Source: Eledone cirrhosa
Lineage: Eukaryota > Mollusca > Cephalopoda > Octopoda > Eledonidae
Reading direction: 5' to 3'
Assembly (NCBI GenBank): GCA_964016885.1
Contig: OZ024744.1
Span: 118,357,697 to 118,421,696 of the forward strand
DNA length: 64,000 nt
The position numbers and the translations under genes are program-made. Position 1 is the first letter of the stretch. Each line of letters opens with the position of its first letter. Positions 21,830 to 35,120 of the stretch are shown in pieces. A model generated the notes under the pieces. That model saw nothing but the letters and a program-made list of their open reading frames with translations. It was not told the DNA's origin and made no database searches.

Positions 21830-24800
21830 ACAGAAGCCCTACTGTCTGGAATGGGAGAGATATATACAGTGATATAGATAAGGAGATGAGGTACTGAGAG
21901 AGGCTGACAGAAGTTCTACTGTCTGGAATGGGAGAGATATATACAGTGATATAGATAAGGAGATGAGGTACTGGGAGAGGCTGACAGAAGTTCTACTGTC
22001 TGGAATGGGAGAGATATATACAGTGATATAGATAAGGAGATGAGGTACTGAGAGAGGCTGACAGAAGCTCTACTGTCTGGAATGGGAGAGATATATACAG
22101 TGATATAGATAAGGAGATGAGGTACTGAGAGAGGCTGACAGAAGCTCTACTGTCTGGAATGGGAGAGATATATACAGTGATATAGATAAGGAGATGAGGT
22201 ACTGAGAGAGGCTGACAGAAGCTCTACTGTCTGGAATGGGAGAGATATATACAGTGATATAGATAAGGAGATGAGGTACTGAGAGAGGCTGACAGAAGCT
22301 CTACTGTCTGGAATGGGAGAGATATATACAGTGATATAGATAAGGAGATGGGGTACTGAGAGAGGCTGACAGTAGCTCTACTGTCTGGAATGGGAGAGAT
22401 ATATACAGTGATATAGATAAGGAGATGAGGTACTGAGAGAGGCTGACAGAAGTGCAACTGTCTGGAATGGGAGAGATATATACAGTGATATAGATAAGGA
22501 GATGAGGTACTGAGAGAGGCTGACAGAAGCTCTTCTGTCTGGAATGGGAGAGATATATACAGTGATATAGATAAGGAGATGGGGTACTGAGAGAGGCTGA
22601 CAGAAGCTCTACTGTCTGGAATGGGAGAGATATATACAGAGATATAGATAAGGAGATGGGGTACTGAGAGAGGCTGACAGTAGCTCTACTGTCTGGAATG
22701 GGAGAGATATATACAGTGATATAGATAAGGAGATGAGGTACTGAGAGAGGCTGACAGAAGCTCTACTGTCTGGAATGGGAGAGATATATACAGTGATATA
22801 GATAAGGAGATGAGGTACTGAGAGAGGCTGACAGAAGCTCTACTGTCTGGAATGGGAGAGATATATACAGTGATATAGATAAGGAGATGGGGTACTGAGA
22901 GAGGCTGACAGAAGCTCTACTGTCTGGAATGGGAGAGATATATACAGTGATATAGATAAGGAGATGAGGTACTGAGAGAGGCTGACAGAAGTTCTACTGT
23001 CTGGAATGGGAGAGATATATACAGTGATATAGATAAGATGAGGTACTGAGAGAAGCTGACAGAAGCTCTACTGTCTGGAATGGGAGAGATATATACAGTG
23101 ATATAGATAAGGAGATGAGGTACTGAGAGAGGCTGACAGAAGCTCTTCTGTCTGGAATGGGAGAGATATATACAGTGATATAGATAAGATGAGGTACTGA
23201 GAGAAGCTGACAGAAGCTCTACTGTCTGGAATGGGAGAGATATATACAGTGATATAGATAAGGAGATGAGGTACTGAGAGAGGCTGACAGAAGCTCTACT
23301 GTCTGGAATGGGAGAGATATATACAGTGATATAGATAAGGAGATGGGGTACTGAGAGAGGCTGACAGAAGCTCTACTGTCTGGAATGTGAGAGATATATA
23401 CAGTGATATAGATAAGGAGATGAGGTACTGAGAGAGGCTGACAGAAGTTCTACTGTCTGGAATCGGAGAGATATATACAGTGATATAGATAAGGAGATGA
23501 GGTACTGAGAGAGGCTGACAGAAGCTCTTCTGTCTGGAATGGGAGAGCTATATACAGTGATATAGATAAGGAGATGAGGTACTGAGAGAGGCTGACAGAA
23601 GCTCTACTGTCTGGAATGGGAGAGATATATACAGTGATATAGATAAGGAGATGAGGTACTGAGAGAGGCTGACAGAAGCTCTACTGTCTGGAATAGGAGA
23701 GATATATACAGTGATATAGATAAGGAGATGAGGTACTGAGAGAGGCTGACAGAAGCTCAACTGTCTGGAATGGGAGAGCTATATACAGTGATATAGATAA
23801 GGAGATGAGGTACTGAGAGAGGCTGACAGAAGCTCTACTGTCTGGAATGGGAGATATATATACAGTGATATAGATAAGGAGATGAGGTACTGAGAGAGGT
23901 TGACAGAAGTTCTACTCTCTGGAATGGGAGAGATATATACAGTGATATAGATAAGGAGATGAGGTACTGAGAGAGGCTGACAGAAGCTCTACTGTCTGGA
24001 ATGGGAGAGATATATACAGTGATATAGATAAGGAGATGAGGTACTGAGAGAGGTTGACAGAAGTTCTACTGTCTGGAATGGGAGAGATATATACAGTGAT
24101 ATAGATAAGGAGATGAGGTACTGAGAGAGGCTGACAGAAGCCCTACTGTCTGGAATGGGAGAGATATATACAGTGATATAGATAAGGAGATGAGGTACTG
24201 ATAGAGGCTGACAGAAGCTCTACTGTCTGGAATAGGAGAGATATATACAGTGATATAGATAAGGAGATGGGGTACTGAAAGAGGCTGACAGAAGTAAAAC
24301 TGTCTGGAATGGGAGATATATACAGTGATATAGATAAGGAGATGGGGTACTGAGAGAGGCTGACAGAAGTAAAACTGTCTGGAATGGGAGATATATACAG
24401 TGATATAGATAAGGAGATGGGGTACTGAGAGAGGCTGACAGAAGCTCTACTGTCTGGAATGGGAGAGATATATACAGTGATATAGATAAGGAGATGAGGT
24501 ACTGAGAGAGGTTGACAGAAGCTCTACTGTCTGGAATGGGAGAGATATATACAGTGATATAGATAAGGAGATGAGGTACTGAGAGAGGCTGACAGCAGCT
24601 CTACTGTCTGGAATGGGAGAGATATATACAGTGATATAGATAAGGAGATGAGGTACTGAGAGAGGCTGACAGAAGCTCTACTGTCTGGAATGGGAGAGAT
24701 ATATACAGTGATATAGATAAAAAGATGAGGTACTGAGAGAGGCTGACAGAAGCTCTTCTGTCTGGAATGGGAGAGCTATATACAGTGATATAGATAAGGA

Positions 24801-26750
24801 GATGAGGTACTGAGAGAGGCTGACAGAAGCTCTACTGTCTGGAATGGGAGAAATATATACAGTGATATAGATAAGGAGATGAGGTACTGAGAGAGGCTGA
24901 CAGAAGCTCAACTGTCTGGAATGGGAGAGCTATATACAGTGATATAGATAAGGAGATGAGGTACTGAGAGAGGCTGACAGAAGCTCTACTGTCTGGAATG
25001 GGAGAGATATATACAGTGATATAGATAAGGAGATGAGGTACTGAGAGAGGTTGACAGAAGTTCTACTGTCTGGAATGGGAGAGATATATACAGTGATATA
25101 GATAAGGAGATGAGGTACTGAGAGAGGCTGACAGAAGTTCTACTGTCTGGAATGGGAGAGATATATACAGTGATATAGATAAGGAGATGAGGTACTGAGA
25201 GAGGCTGACAGAAGTTCTACTGTCTGGAATGGGAGAGATATATACAGTGATATAGATAAGGAGATGAGGTACTGAGAGCGGTTGACAGTAGTTCTACTGT
25301 CTGGAATGGGAGAGATATATACAGTGATATAGATAAGGAGATGAGGTACTGAGAGAGGCTGACAGAAGTTCTACTGTCTGGAATGGGAGAGATATATACA
25401 GTGATATAGATAAGGAGATGAGGTACTGAGAGAGGCTGACAGAAGCTCTACTGTCTGGAATGGGAGAGATATATACAGTGATATAGATAAGGAGATGGGG
25501 TACTGAGAGAGGCTGACAGAAGCTCTACTGTCTGGAATGTGAGAGATATATACAGTGATATAGATAAGGAGATGAGGTACTGAGAGAGGCTGACAGAAGC
25601 TCTACTGTCTGGTATGGGAGAGATATATACAGTGATATAGATAAGGAGATGAGGTACTGAGAGAGGCTGACAGAAGCCCTACTGTCTGGAATGGGAGAGA
25701 TATATACAGTGATATAGATAAGGAGATGAGGTACTGAGAGAGGCTGACAGAAGTTCTACTGTCTGGAATGGGAGAGATATATACAGTGATATAGATAAGG
25801 AGATGAGGTACTGAGAGAGGCTGACAGAAGCTCTACTGTCTGGAATGGGAGAGATATATACAGTGATATAGATAAGGAGATGAGGTACTGAGAGAGGCTG
25901 ACAGAAGCTCTACTGTCTGGAATGGGAGAGATATATACAGTGATATAGATAAGGAGATGAGGTACTGAGAGAGGCTGACAGAAGCTCTACTGTCTGGAAT
26001 GGGAGAGATATATACAGTGATATAGATAAGGAGATGAGGTACTGAGAGAGGCTGACAGAAGCTCTACTGTCTGGAATGGGAGAGATATATACAGTGATAT
26101 AGATAAGGAGATGGAGTACTGAGAGAGGCTGACAGTAGCTCTACTGTCTGGAATGGGAGAGATATATACAGTGATATAGATAAGGAGATGAGGTACTGAG
26201 AGAGGCTGACAGAAGTGCAACTGTCTGGAATGGGAGAGATATATACAGTGATATAGATAAGGAGATGAGGTACTGAGAGAGGCTGACAGAAGCTCTTCTG
26301 TATGGAATGGGAGAGATATATACAGTGATATAGATAGGGAGATGGGGTACTGAGAGAGGCTGACAGAAGCTCTACTGTCTGGAATGGGAGAGATATATAC
26401 AGAGATATAGATAAGGAGATGGGGTACTGAGAGAGGCTGACAGTAGCTCTACTGTCTGGAATGGGAGAGATATATACAGTGATATAGATAAGGAGATGAG
26501 GTACTGAGAGAGGCTGACAGAAGCTCTACTGTCTGGAATGGGAGAGATATATACAGTGATATAGATAAGGAGATGAGGTACTGAGAGAGGCTGACAGAAG
26601 CTCTACTGTCTGGAATGGGAGAGATATATACAGTGATATAGATAAGGAGATGGGGTACTGAGAGAGGCTGACAGAAGCTCTACTGTCTGGAATGGGAGAG
26701 ATATATACAGTGATATAGATAAGGAGATGGGGTACTGAGAGAGGCTGACA
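21830..26750 (+). repeat. Two ~1-kb blocks offset by 3,763 bp
   Basis: The ordered variants gccctactg, gttctactg, gtgcaactg and 'tacagagatatag' occur at 21.83-22.95 kb and again at 25.67-26.7 kb. The offset is 3,840 bp at the left end and 3,763 bp after a monomer present only in the first copy (near 21,965, with 'tactgggagag'). The rare 'cagagatatag' at 22,637 and 26,400 gives the exact offset. Confidence 0.8.
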
Positions 26751-29700
26751 GTAGCTCTACTGTCTGGAATGGGAGAGATATATACAGTGATATAGATAAG
26801 GAAATGTGGTACTGAGAGAGGTTGACAGAAGCTCTACTGTCTGGAATGGGAGAGATATATACAGTGATATAGATAAGGAGATGAGGTACTGAGAGAGGTT
26901 GACAGAAGCTCTACTGTCTGGAATGGGAGAGATATATACAGTGATATAGATAAGGAGATGAGGTACTGAGAGAGGCTGACAGAAGTTCTACTGTCTGGAA
27001 TGGGAGAGATATATACAGTGATATAGATAAGGAGATGAGGTACTGAGAGAGGCTGACAGTAGCTCTACTGTCTGGAATGGGAGAGATATATACAGTGATA
27101 TAGATAAGGAGATGAGGTACTGAGAGAGGCTGACAGTAGCTCTACTGTCTGGAATGGGAGAGATATATACAGTGATATAGATAAGGAGATGAGGTACTGA
27201 GAGAGGCTGACAGAAGTTCTACTGTCTGGAATGGGAGAGATATATACAGTGATATAGATAAGATGAGGTACTGAGAGAAGCTGACAGAAGCTCTACTGTC
27301 TGGAATGGGAGAGATATATACAGTGATATAGATAAGGAGATGGGGTACTGAGAGAGGCTGACAGTAGCTCTACTGTCTGGAATGGGAGAGATATATACAG
27401 TGATATAGATAAGGAGATGAGGTACTGAGAGAGGCTGACAGAAGCTCTTCTGTCTGGAATGGGAGAGATATATACAGTGATATAGATAAGGAGATGGGGT
27501 ACTGAGAGAGGCTGACAGAAGCTCTACTGTCTGGAATGGGAGAGATATATACAGTGATATAGATAAGGAGATGGGGTACCGAGAGAGGCTGACAGTAGCT
27601 CTACTGTCTGGAATGGGAGAGATATATACAGTGATATAGATAAGGAGATGAGGTACTGAGAGAGGCTGACAGAAGCTCTACTGTCTGGAATGGGAGAGAT
27701 ATATACAGTGATATAGATAAGGAGATGGGGTACTGAGTGAGGCTGACAGAAGCTCTACTGTCTGGAATGGGAGAGATATATACAGTGATATAGATAAGGA
27801 GATGAGGTACTGAGAGAGGCTGACAGAAGTTCTACTGTCTGGAATGGGAGAGATATATACAGTGATATAGATAAGATGAGGTACTGAGAGAAGCTGACAG
27901 AAGCTCTACTGTCTGGAATGGGAGAGATATATACAGTGATATAGATAAGGAGATGAGGTACTGAGAGAGGTTGACAGAAGCTCTATTGTCTGGAATGGGA
28001 GAGATATATACAGTGATATAGATAAGGAGATGAGGTACTGAGAGAGGCTGACAGAAGTTCTACTGTCTGGAATGTGAGAGATATATACAGTGATATAGAT
28101 AAGGAGATGAGGTACTGAGAGAGGCTGACAGAAGTTCTACTGTCTGGAATGGGAGAGATATATACAGTGATATAGATAAGGAGATGAGGTACTGAGAGAG
28201 GTTGACAGTAGTTCTACTGTCTGGAATGGGAGAGATATATACAGTGATATAGATAAGGAGATGAGGTACTGAGAGAGGCTGACAGAAGTTCTACTGTCTG
28301 GAATGGGAGAGATATATACAGTGATATAGATAAGGAGATGAGGTACTGAGAGAGGCTGACAGAAGCTCTACTGTCTGGAATGGGAGAGATATATACAGTG
28401 ATATAGATAAGGAGATGGGGTACTGAGAGAGGCTGACAGAAGCTCTACTGTCTGGAATGTGAGAGATATATACAGTGATATAGATAAGGAGATGAGGTAC
28501 TGAGAGAGGCTGACAGAAGTTCTACTGTCTGGAATCGGAGAGATATATACAGTGATATAGATAAGGAGATGAGGTACTGAGAGAGGCTGACAGAAGCTCT
28601 TCTGTCTGGAATGGGAGAGCTATATACAGTGATATAGATAAGGAGATGAGGTACTGAGAGAGGCTGACAGAAGCTCTACTGTCTGGAATGGGAGAGATAT
28701 ATACAGTGATATAGATAAGGAGATGAGGTACTGAGAGAGGCTGACAGAAGCTCTACTGTCTGGAATAGGAGAGATATATACAGTGATATAGATAAGGAGA
28801 TGAGGTACTGAGAGAGGCTGACAGAAGCTCAACTGTCTGGAATGGGAGAGCTATATACAGTGATATAGATAAGGAGATGAGGTACTGAGAGAGGCTGACA
28901 GAAGCTCTACTGTCTGGAATGGGAGATATATATACAGTGATATAGATAAGGAGATGAGGTACTGAGAGAGGTTGACAGAAGTTCTACTCTCTGGAATGGG
29001 AGAGATATATACAGTGATATAGATAAGGAGATGAGGTACTGAGAGAGGCTGACAGAAGCTCTACTGTCTGGAATGGGAGAGATATATACAGTGATATAGA
29101 TAAGGAGATGAGGTACTGAGAGAGGTTGACAGAAGTTCTACTGTCTGGAATGGGAGAGATATATACAGTGATATAGATAAGGAGATGAGGTACTGAGAGA
29201 GGCTGACAGAAGCCCTACTGTCTGGAATGGGAGAGATATATACAGTGATATAGATAAGGAGATGAGGTACTGAGAGAGGCTGACAGAAGCTCTACTGTCT
29301 GGAATAGGAGAGATATATACAGTGATATAGATAAGGAGATGGGGTACTGAGAGAGGCTGACAGAAGTAAAACTGTCTGGAATGGGAGATATATACAGTGA
29401 TATAGATAAGGAGATGGGGTACTGAGAGAGGCTGACAGAAGTAAAACTGTCTGGAATGGGAAATATATACAGTGATATAGATAAGGAGATGGGGTACTGA
29501 GAGAGGCTGACAGAAGCTCTACTGTCTGGAATGGGAGAGATATATACAGTGATATAGGTAAAGAGATGGGGTACTGGGAGAGGCTGACAGAAGTTCTACT
29601 GTCTGGAATGGGAGAGATATATACAGTGATATAGATAAGGAGATGAGGTACTGAGAGAGGTTGACAGAAGCTCTACTGTCTGGAATGGGAGAGATATATA

Positions 29701-32700
29701 CAGTGATATAGATAAGGAGATGAGGTACTGAGAGAGGCTGACAGCAGCTCTACTGTCTGGAATGGGAGAGATATATACAGTGATATAGATAAGGAGATGA
29801 GGTACTGAGAGAGGCTGACAGAAGCTCTACTGTCTGGAATGGGAGAGATATATACAGTGATATAGATAAGGAGATGAGGTACTGAGAGAGGCTGACAGAA
29901 GCTCTTCTGTCTGGAATGGGAGAGCTATATACAGTGATATAGATAAGGAGATGAGGTACTGAGAGAGGCTGACAGAAGCTCTACTGTCTGGAATGGGAGA
30001 AATATATACAGTGATATAGATAAGGAGATGAGGTACTGAGAGAGGCTGACAGAAGCTCAACTGTCTGGAATGGGAGAGCTATATACAGTGATATAGATAA
30101 GGAGATGAGGTACTGAGAGAGGCTGACAGAAGCTCTACTGTCTGGAATGGGAGAGATATATACAGTGATATAGATAAGGAGATGAGGTACTGAGAGAGGT
30201 TGACAGAAGTTCTACTGTCTGGAATGGGAGAGATATATACAGTGATATAGATAAGGAGATGAGGTACTGAGAGAGGCTGACAGAAGTTCTACTGTCTGGA
30301 ATGGGAGAGATATATACAGTGATATAGATAAGGAGATGAGGTACTGAGAGAGGCTGACAGAAGTTCTACTGTCTGGAATGGGAGAGATATATACAGTGAT
30401 ATAGATAAGGAGATGGGGTACTGAGAGAGGCTGACAGAAGCTCTACTGTCTGGAATGTGAGAGATATATACAGTGATATAGATAAGGAGATGAGGTACTG
30501 AGAGAGGCTGACAGAAGTTCTACTGTCTGGAATCGGAGAGATATATACAGTGATATAGATAAGGAGATGAGGTACTGAGAGAGGCTGACAGAAGCTCTTC
30601 TGTCTGGAATGGGAGAGATATATACAGTGATATAGATAAGGAGATGAGGTACTGAGAGAGGCTGACAGAAGCTCTACTGTCTGGAATGGGAGAGATATAT
30701 ACAGTGATATAGATAAGGAGATGAGGTACTGAGAGAGGCTGACAGAAGCTCTACTGTCTGGAATAGGAGAGATATATACAGTGATATAGATAAGGAGATG
30801 AGGTACTGAGAGAGGCTGACAGAAGTTCTACTGTCTGGAATGGGAGAGATATATACAGTGATATAGATAAGGAGATGAGGTACTGAGAGAGGTTGACAGT
30901 AGTTCTACTGTCTGGAATGGGAGAGATATATACAGTGATATAGATAAGGAGATGAGGTACTGAGAGAGGCTGACAGAAGTTCTACTGTCTGGAATGGGAG
31001 AGATATATACAGTGATATAGATAAGGAGATGAGGTACTGAGAGAGGCTGACAGAAGCTCTTCTGTCTGGAATGGGAGAGCTATATACAGTGATATAGATA
31101 AGGAGATGAGGTACTGAGAGAGGCTGACAGAAGCTCTACTGTCTGGAATGGGAGAGATATATACAGTGATATAGATAAGGAGATGAGGTACTGAGAGAGG
31201 CTGACAGAAGCTCTGCTGTCTGGAATAGGAGAGATATATACAGTGATATAGATAAGGAGATGAGGTACTGAGAGAGGCTGACAGAAGTTCTACTGTCTGG
31301 AATGGGAGAGATATATACAGTGATATAGATAAGGAGATGAGGTACTGAGAGAGGTTGACAGTAGTTCTACTGTCTGGAATGGGAGAGATATATACAGTGA
31401 TATAGATAAGGAGATGAGGTACTGAGAGAGGCTGACAGAAGTTCTACTGTCTGGAATGGGAGAGATATATACAGTGATATAGATAAGGAGATGAGGTACT
31501 GAGAGAGGCTGACAGAAGCTCTACTGTCTGGAATGGGAGAGATATATACAGTGATATAGATAAGGAGATGGGGTACTGAGAGAGGCTGACAGAAGCTCTA
31601 CTGTCTGGAATGTGAGAGATATATACAGTGATATAGATAAGGAGATGAGGTACTGAGAGAGGCTGACAGAAGTTCTACTGTCTGGAATCGGAGAGATATA
31701 TACAGTGATATAGATAAGGAGATGAGGTACTGAGAGAGGCTGACAGAAGCTCTTCTGTCTGGAATGGGAGAGCTATATACAGTGATATAGATAAGGAGAT
31801 GAGGTACTGAGAGAGGCTGACAGAAGCTCTACTGTCTGGAATGGGAGAGATATATACAGTGATATAGATAAGGAGATGAGGTACTGAGAGAGGCTGACAG
31901 AAGCTCTACTGTCTGGAATAGGAGAGATATATACAGTGATATAGATAAGGAGATGAGGTACTGAGAGAGGCTGACAGAAGCTCAACTGTCTGGAATGGGA
32001 GAGCTATATACAGTGATATAGATAAGGAGATGAGGTACTGAGAGAGGCTGACAGAAGCTCTACTGTCTGGAATGGGAGATATATATACAGTGATATAGAT
32101 AAGGAGATGAGGTACTGAGAGAGGTTGACAGAAATTCTACTCTCTGGAATGGGAGAGATATATACAGTGATATAGATAAGGAGATGAGGTACTGAGAGAG
32201 GCTGACAGAAGCTCTACTGTCTGGAATGGGAGAGATATATACAGTGATATAGATAAGGAGATGAGGTACTGAGAGAGGTTGACAGAAGTTCTACTGTCTG
32301 GAATGGGAGAGATATATACAGTGATATAGATAAGGAGATGAGGTACTGAGAGAGGCTGACAGAAGCCCTACTGTCTGGAATGGGAGAGATATATACAGTG
32401 ATATAGATAAGGAGATGAGGTACTGAGAGAGGCTGACAGAAGCTCTACTGTCTGGAATAGGAGAGATATATACAGTGATATAGATAAGGAGATGGGGTAC
32501 TGAGAGAGGCTGACAGAAGTAAAACTGTCTGGAATGGGAGATATATACAGTGATATAGATAAGGAGATGGGGTACTGAGAGAGGCTGACAGAAGTAAAAC
32601 TGTCTGGAATGGGAAATATATACAGTGATATAGATAAGGAGATGGGGTACTGAGAGAGGCTGACAGAAGCTCTACTGTCTGGAATGGGAGAGATATATAC

Positions 32701-35120
32701 AGTGATATAGGTAAAGAGATGGGGTACTGGGAGAGGCTGACAGAAGTTCTACTGTCTGGAATGGGAGAGATATATACAGTGATATAGATAAGGAGATGAG
32801 GTACTGAGAGAGGTTGACAGAAGCTCTACTGTCTGGAATGGGAGAGATATATACAGTGATATAGATAAGGAGATGAGGTACTGAGAGAGGCTGACAGCAG
32901 CTCTACTGTCTGGAATGGGAGAGATATATACAGTGATATAGATAAGGAGATGAGGTACTGAGAGAGGCTGACAGAAGCTCTACTGTCTGGAATGGGAGAG
33001 ATATATACAGTGATATAGATAAGGAGATGAGGTACTGAGAGAGGCTGACAGAAGCTCTTCTGTCTGGAATGGGAGAGCTATATACAGTGATATAGATAAG
33101 GAGATGAGGTACTGAGAGAGGCTGACAGAAGCTCTACTGTCTGGAATGGGAGAAATATATACAGTGATATAGATAAGGAGATGAGGTACTGAGAGAGGCT
33201 GACAGAAGCTCAACTGTCTGGAATGGGAGAGCTATATACAGTGATATAGATAAGGAGATGAGGTACTGAGAGAGGCTGACAGAAGCTCTACTGTCTGGAA
33301 TGGGAGAGATATATACAGTGATATAGATAAGGAGATGAGGTACTGAGAGAGGTTGACAGAAGTTCTACTGTCTGGAATGGGAGAGATATATACAGTGATA
33401 TAGATAAGGAGATGAGGTACTGAGAGAGGCTGACAGAAGTTCTACTGTCTGGAATGGGAGAGATATATACAGTGATATAGATAAGGAGATGAGGTACTGA
33501 GAGAGGCTGACAGAAGTTCTACTGTCTGGAATGGGAGAGATATATACAGTGATATAGATAAGAAGATGAGGTACTGAGAGAGGTTGACAGTAGTTCTACT
33601 GTCTGGAATGGGAGAGATATATACAGTGATATAGATAAGGAGATGAGGTACTGAGAGAGGCTGACAGAAGTTCTACTGTCTGGAATGGGAGAGATATATA
33701 CAGTGATATAGATAAGGAGATGAGGTACTGAGAGAGGCTGACAGAAGCTCTACTGTCTGGAATGGGAGAGATATATACAGTGATATAGATAAGGAGATGG
33801 GGTACTGAGAGAGGCTGACAGAAGCTCTACTGTCTGGAATGTGAGAGATATATACAGTGATATAGATAAGGAGATGAGGTACTGAGAGAGGCTGACAGAA
33901 GTTCTACTGTCTGGAATCGGAGAGATATATACAGTGATATAGATAAGGAGATGAGGTACTGAGAGAGGCTGACAGAAGCTCTTCTGTCTGGAATGGGAGA
34001 GCTATATACAGTGATATAGATAAGGAGATGAGGTACTGAGAGAGGCTGACAGAAGCTCTACTGTCTGGAATGGGAGAGATATATACAGTGATATAGATAA
34101 GGAGATGAGGTACTGAGAGAGGCTGACAGAAGCTCTACTGTCTGGAATAGGAGAGATATATACAGTGATATAGATAAGGAGATGAGGTACTGAGAGAGGC
34201 TGACAGAAGCTCAACTGTCTGGAATGGGAGAGCTATATACAGTGATATAGATAAGGAGATGAGGTACTGAGAGAGGCTGACAGAAGCTCTACTGTCTGGA
34301 ATGGGAGAGATATATACAGTGATATAGATAAGGAGATGAGGTACTGAGAGAGGTTGACAGAAGTTCTACTGTCTGGAATGGGAGAGATATATACAGTGAT
34401 ATAGATAAGGAGATGAGGTACTGAGAGAGGCTGACAGAAGCTCTACTGTCTGGAATGGGAGAGATATATACAGTGATATAGATAAGGAGATGAGGTACTG
34501 AGAGAGGTTGACAGAAGTTCTACTGTCTGGAATGGGAGAGATATATACAGTGATATAGATAAGGAGATGAGGTACTGAGAGAGGCTGACAGAAGCCCTAC
34601 TGTCTGGAATGGGAGAGATATATACAGTGATATAGATAAGGAGATGAGGTACTGAGAGAGGCTGACAGAAGCTCTACTGTCTGGAATGGGAGAGATATAT
34701 ACAGTGATATAGATAAGGAGATGGGGTACTGAGAGAGGCTGACAGAAGTAAAACTGTCTGGAATGGGAGATATATACAGTGATATAGATAAGGAGATGGG
34801 GTACTGAGAGAGGCTGAGAGAAGTAAAACTGTCTGGAATGGGAGATATATACAGTGATATAGATAAGGAGATGGGGTACTGAGAGAGGCTGACAGAAGCT
34901 CTACTGTCTGGAATGGGAGAGATATATACAGTGATATAGGTAAAGAGATGGGGTACTGGGAGAGGCTGACAGAACTTCTACTGTCTGGAATGGGAGAGAT
35001 ATATACAGTGATATAGATAAGGAGATGAGGTGCTGAGAGAGGTTGACAGAAGCTCTACTGTCTGGAATGGGAGAGATATATACAGTGATATAGATAAGGA
35101 GATGAGGTACTGAGAGAGGC
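23460..35120 (+). repeat. Higher-order family marked by a 75-bp 'gtaaaactg' doublet
   Basis: Two consecutive 75-bp monomers with 'gaagtaaaactgtctgg' and 'gggagatatatac' (or 'gggaaatatatac') occur at about 24.30, 29.36, 32.51 and 34.74 kb, and again at 41.35, 44.50 and 46.73 kb in the 12-kb duplicate. In three of the four first-copy sites they are followed by 'ataggtaaagagatggggta' (29,551, 32,704 and 34,933), giving exact offsets of 3,153 and 2,229 bp. The first site (24.3 kb) lacks that monomer and is related at offsets of 5,072 to 5,149 bp. Confidence 0.85.
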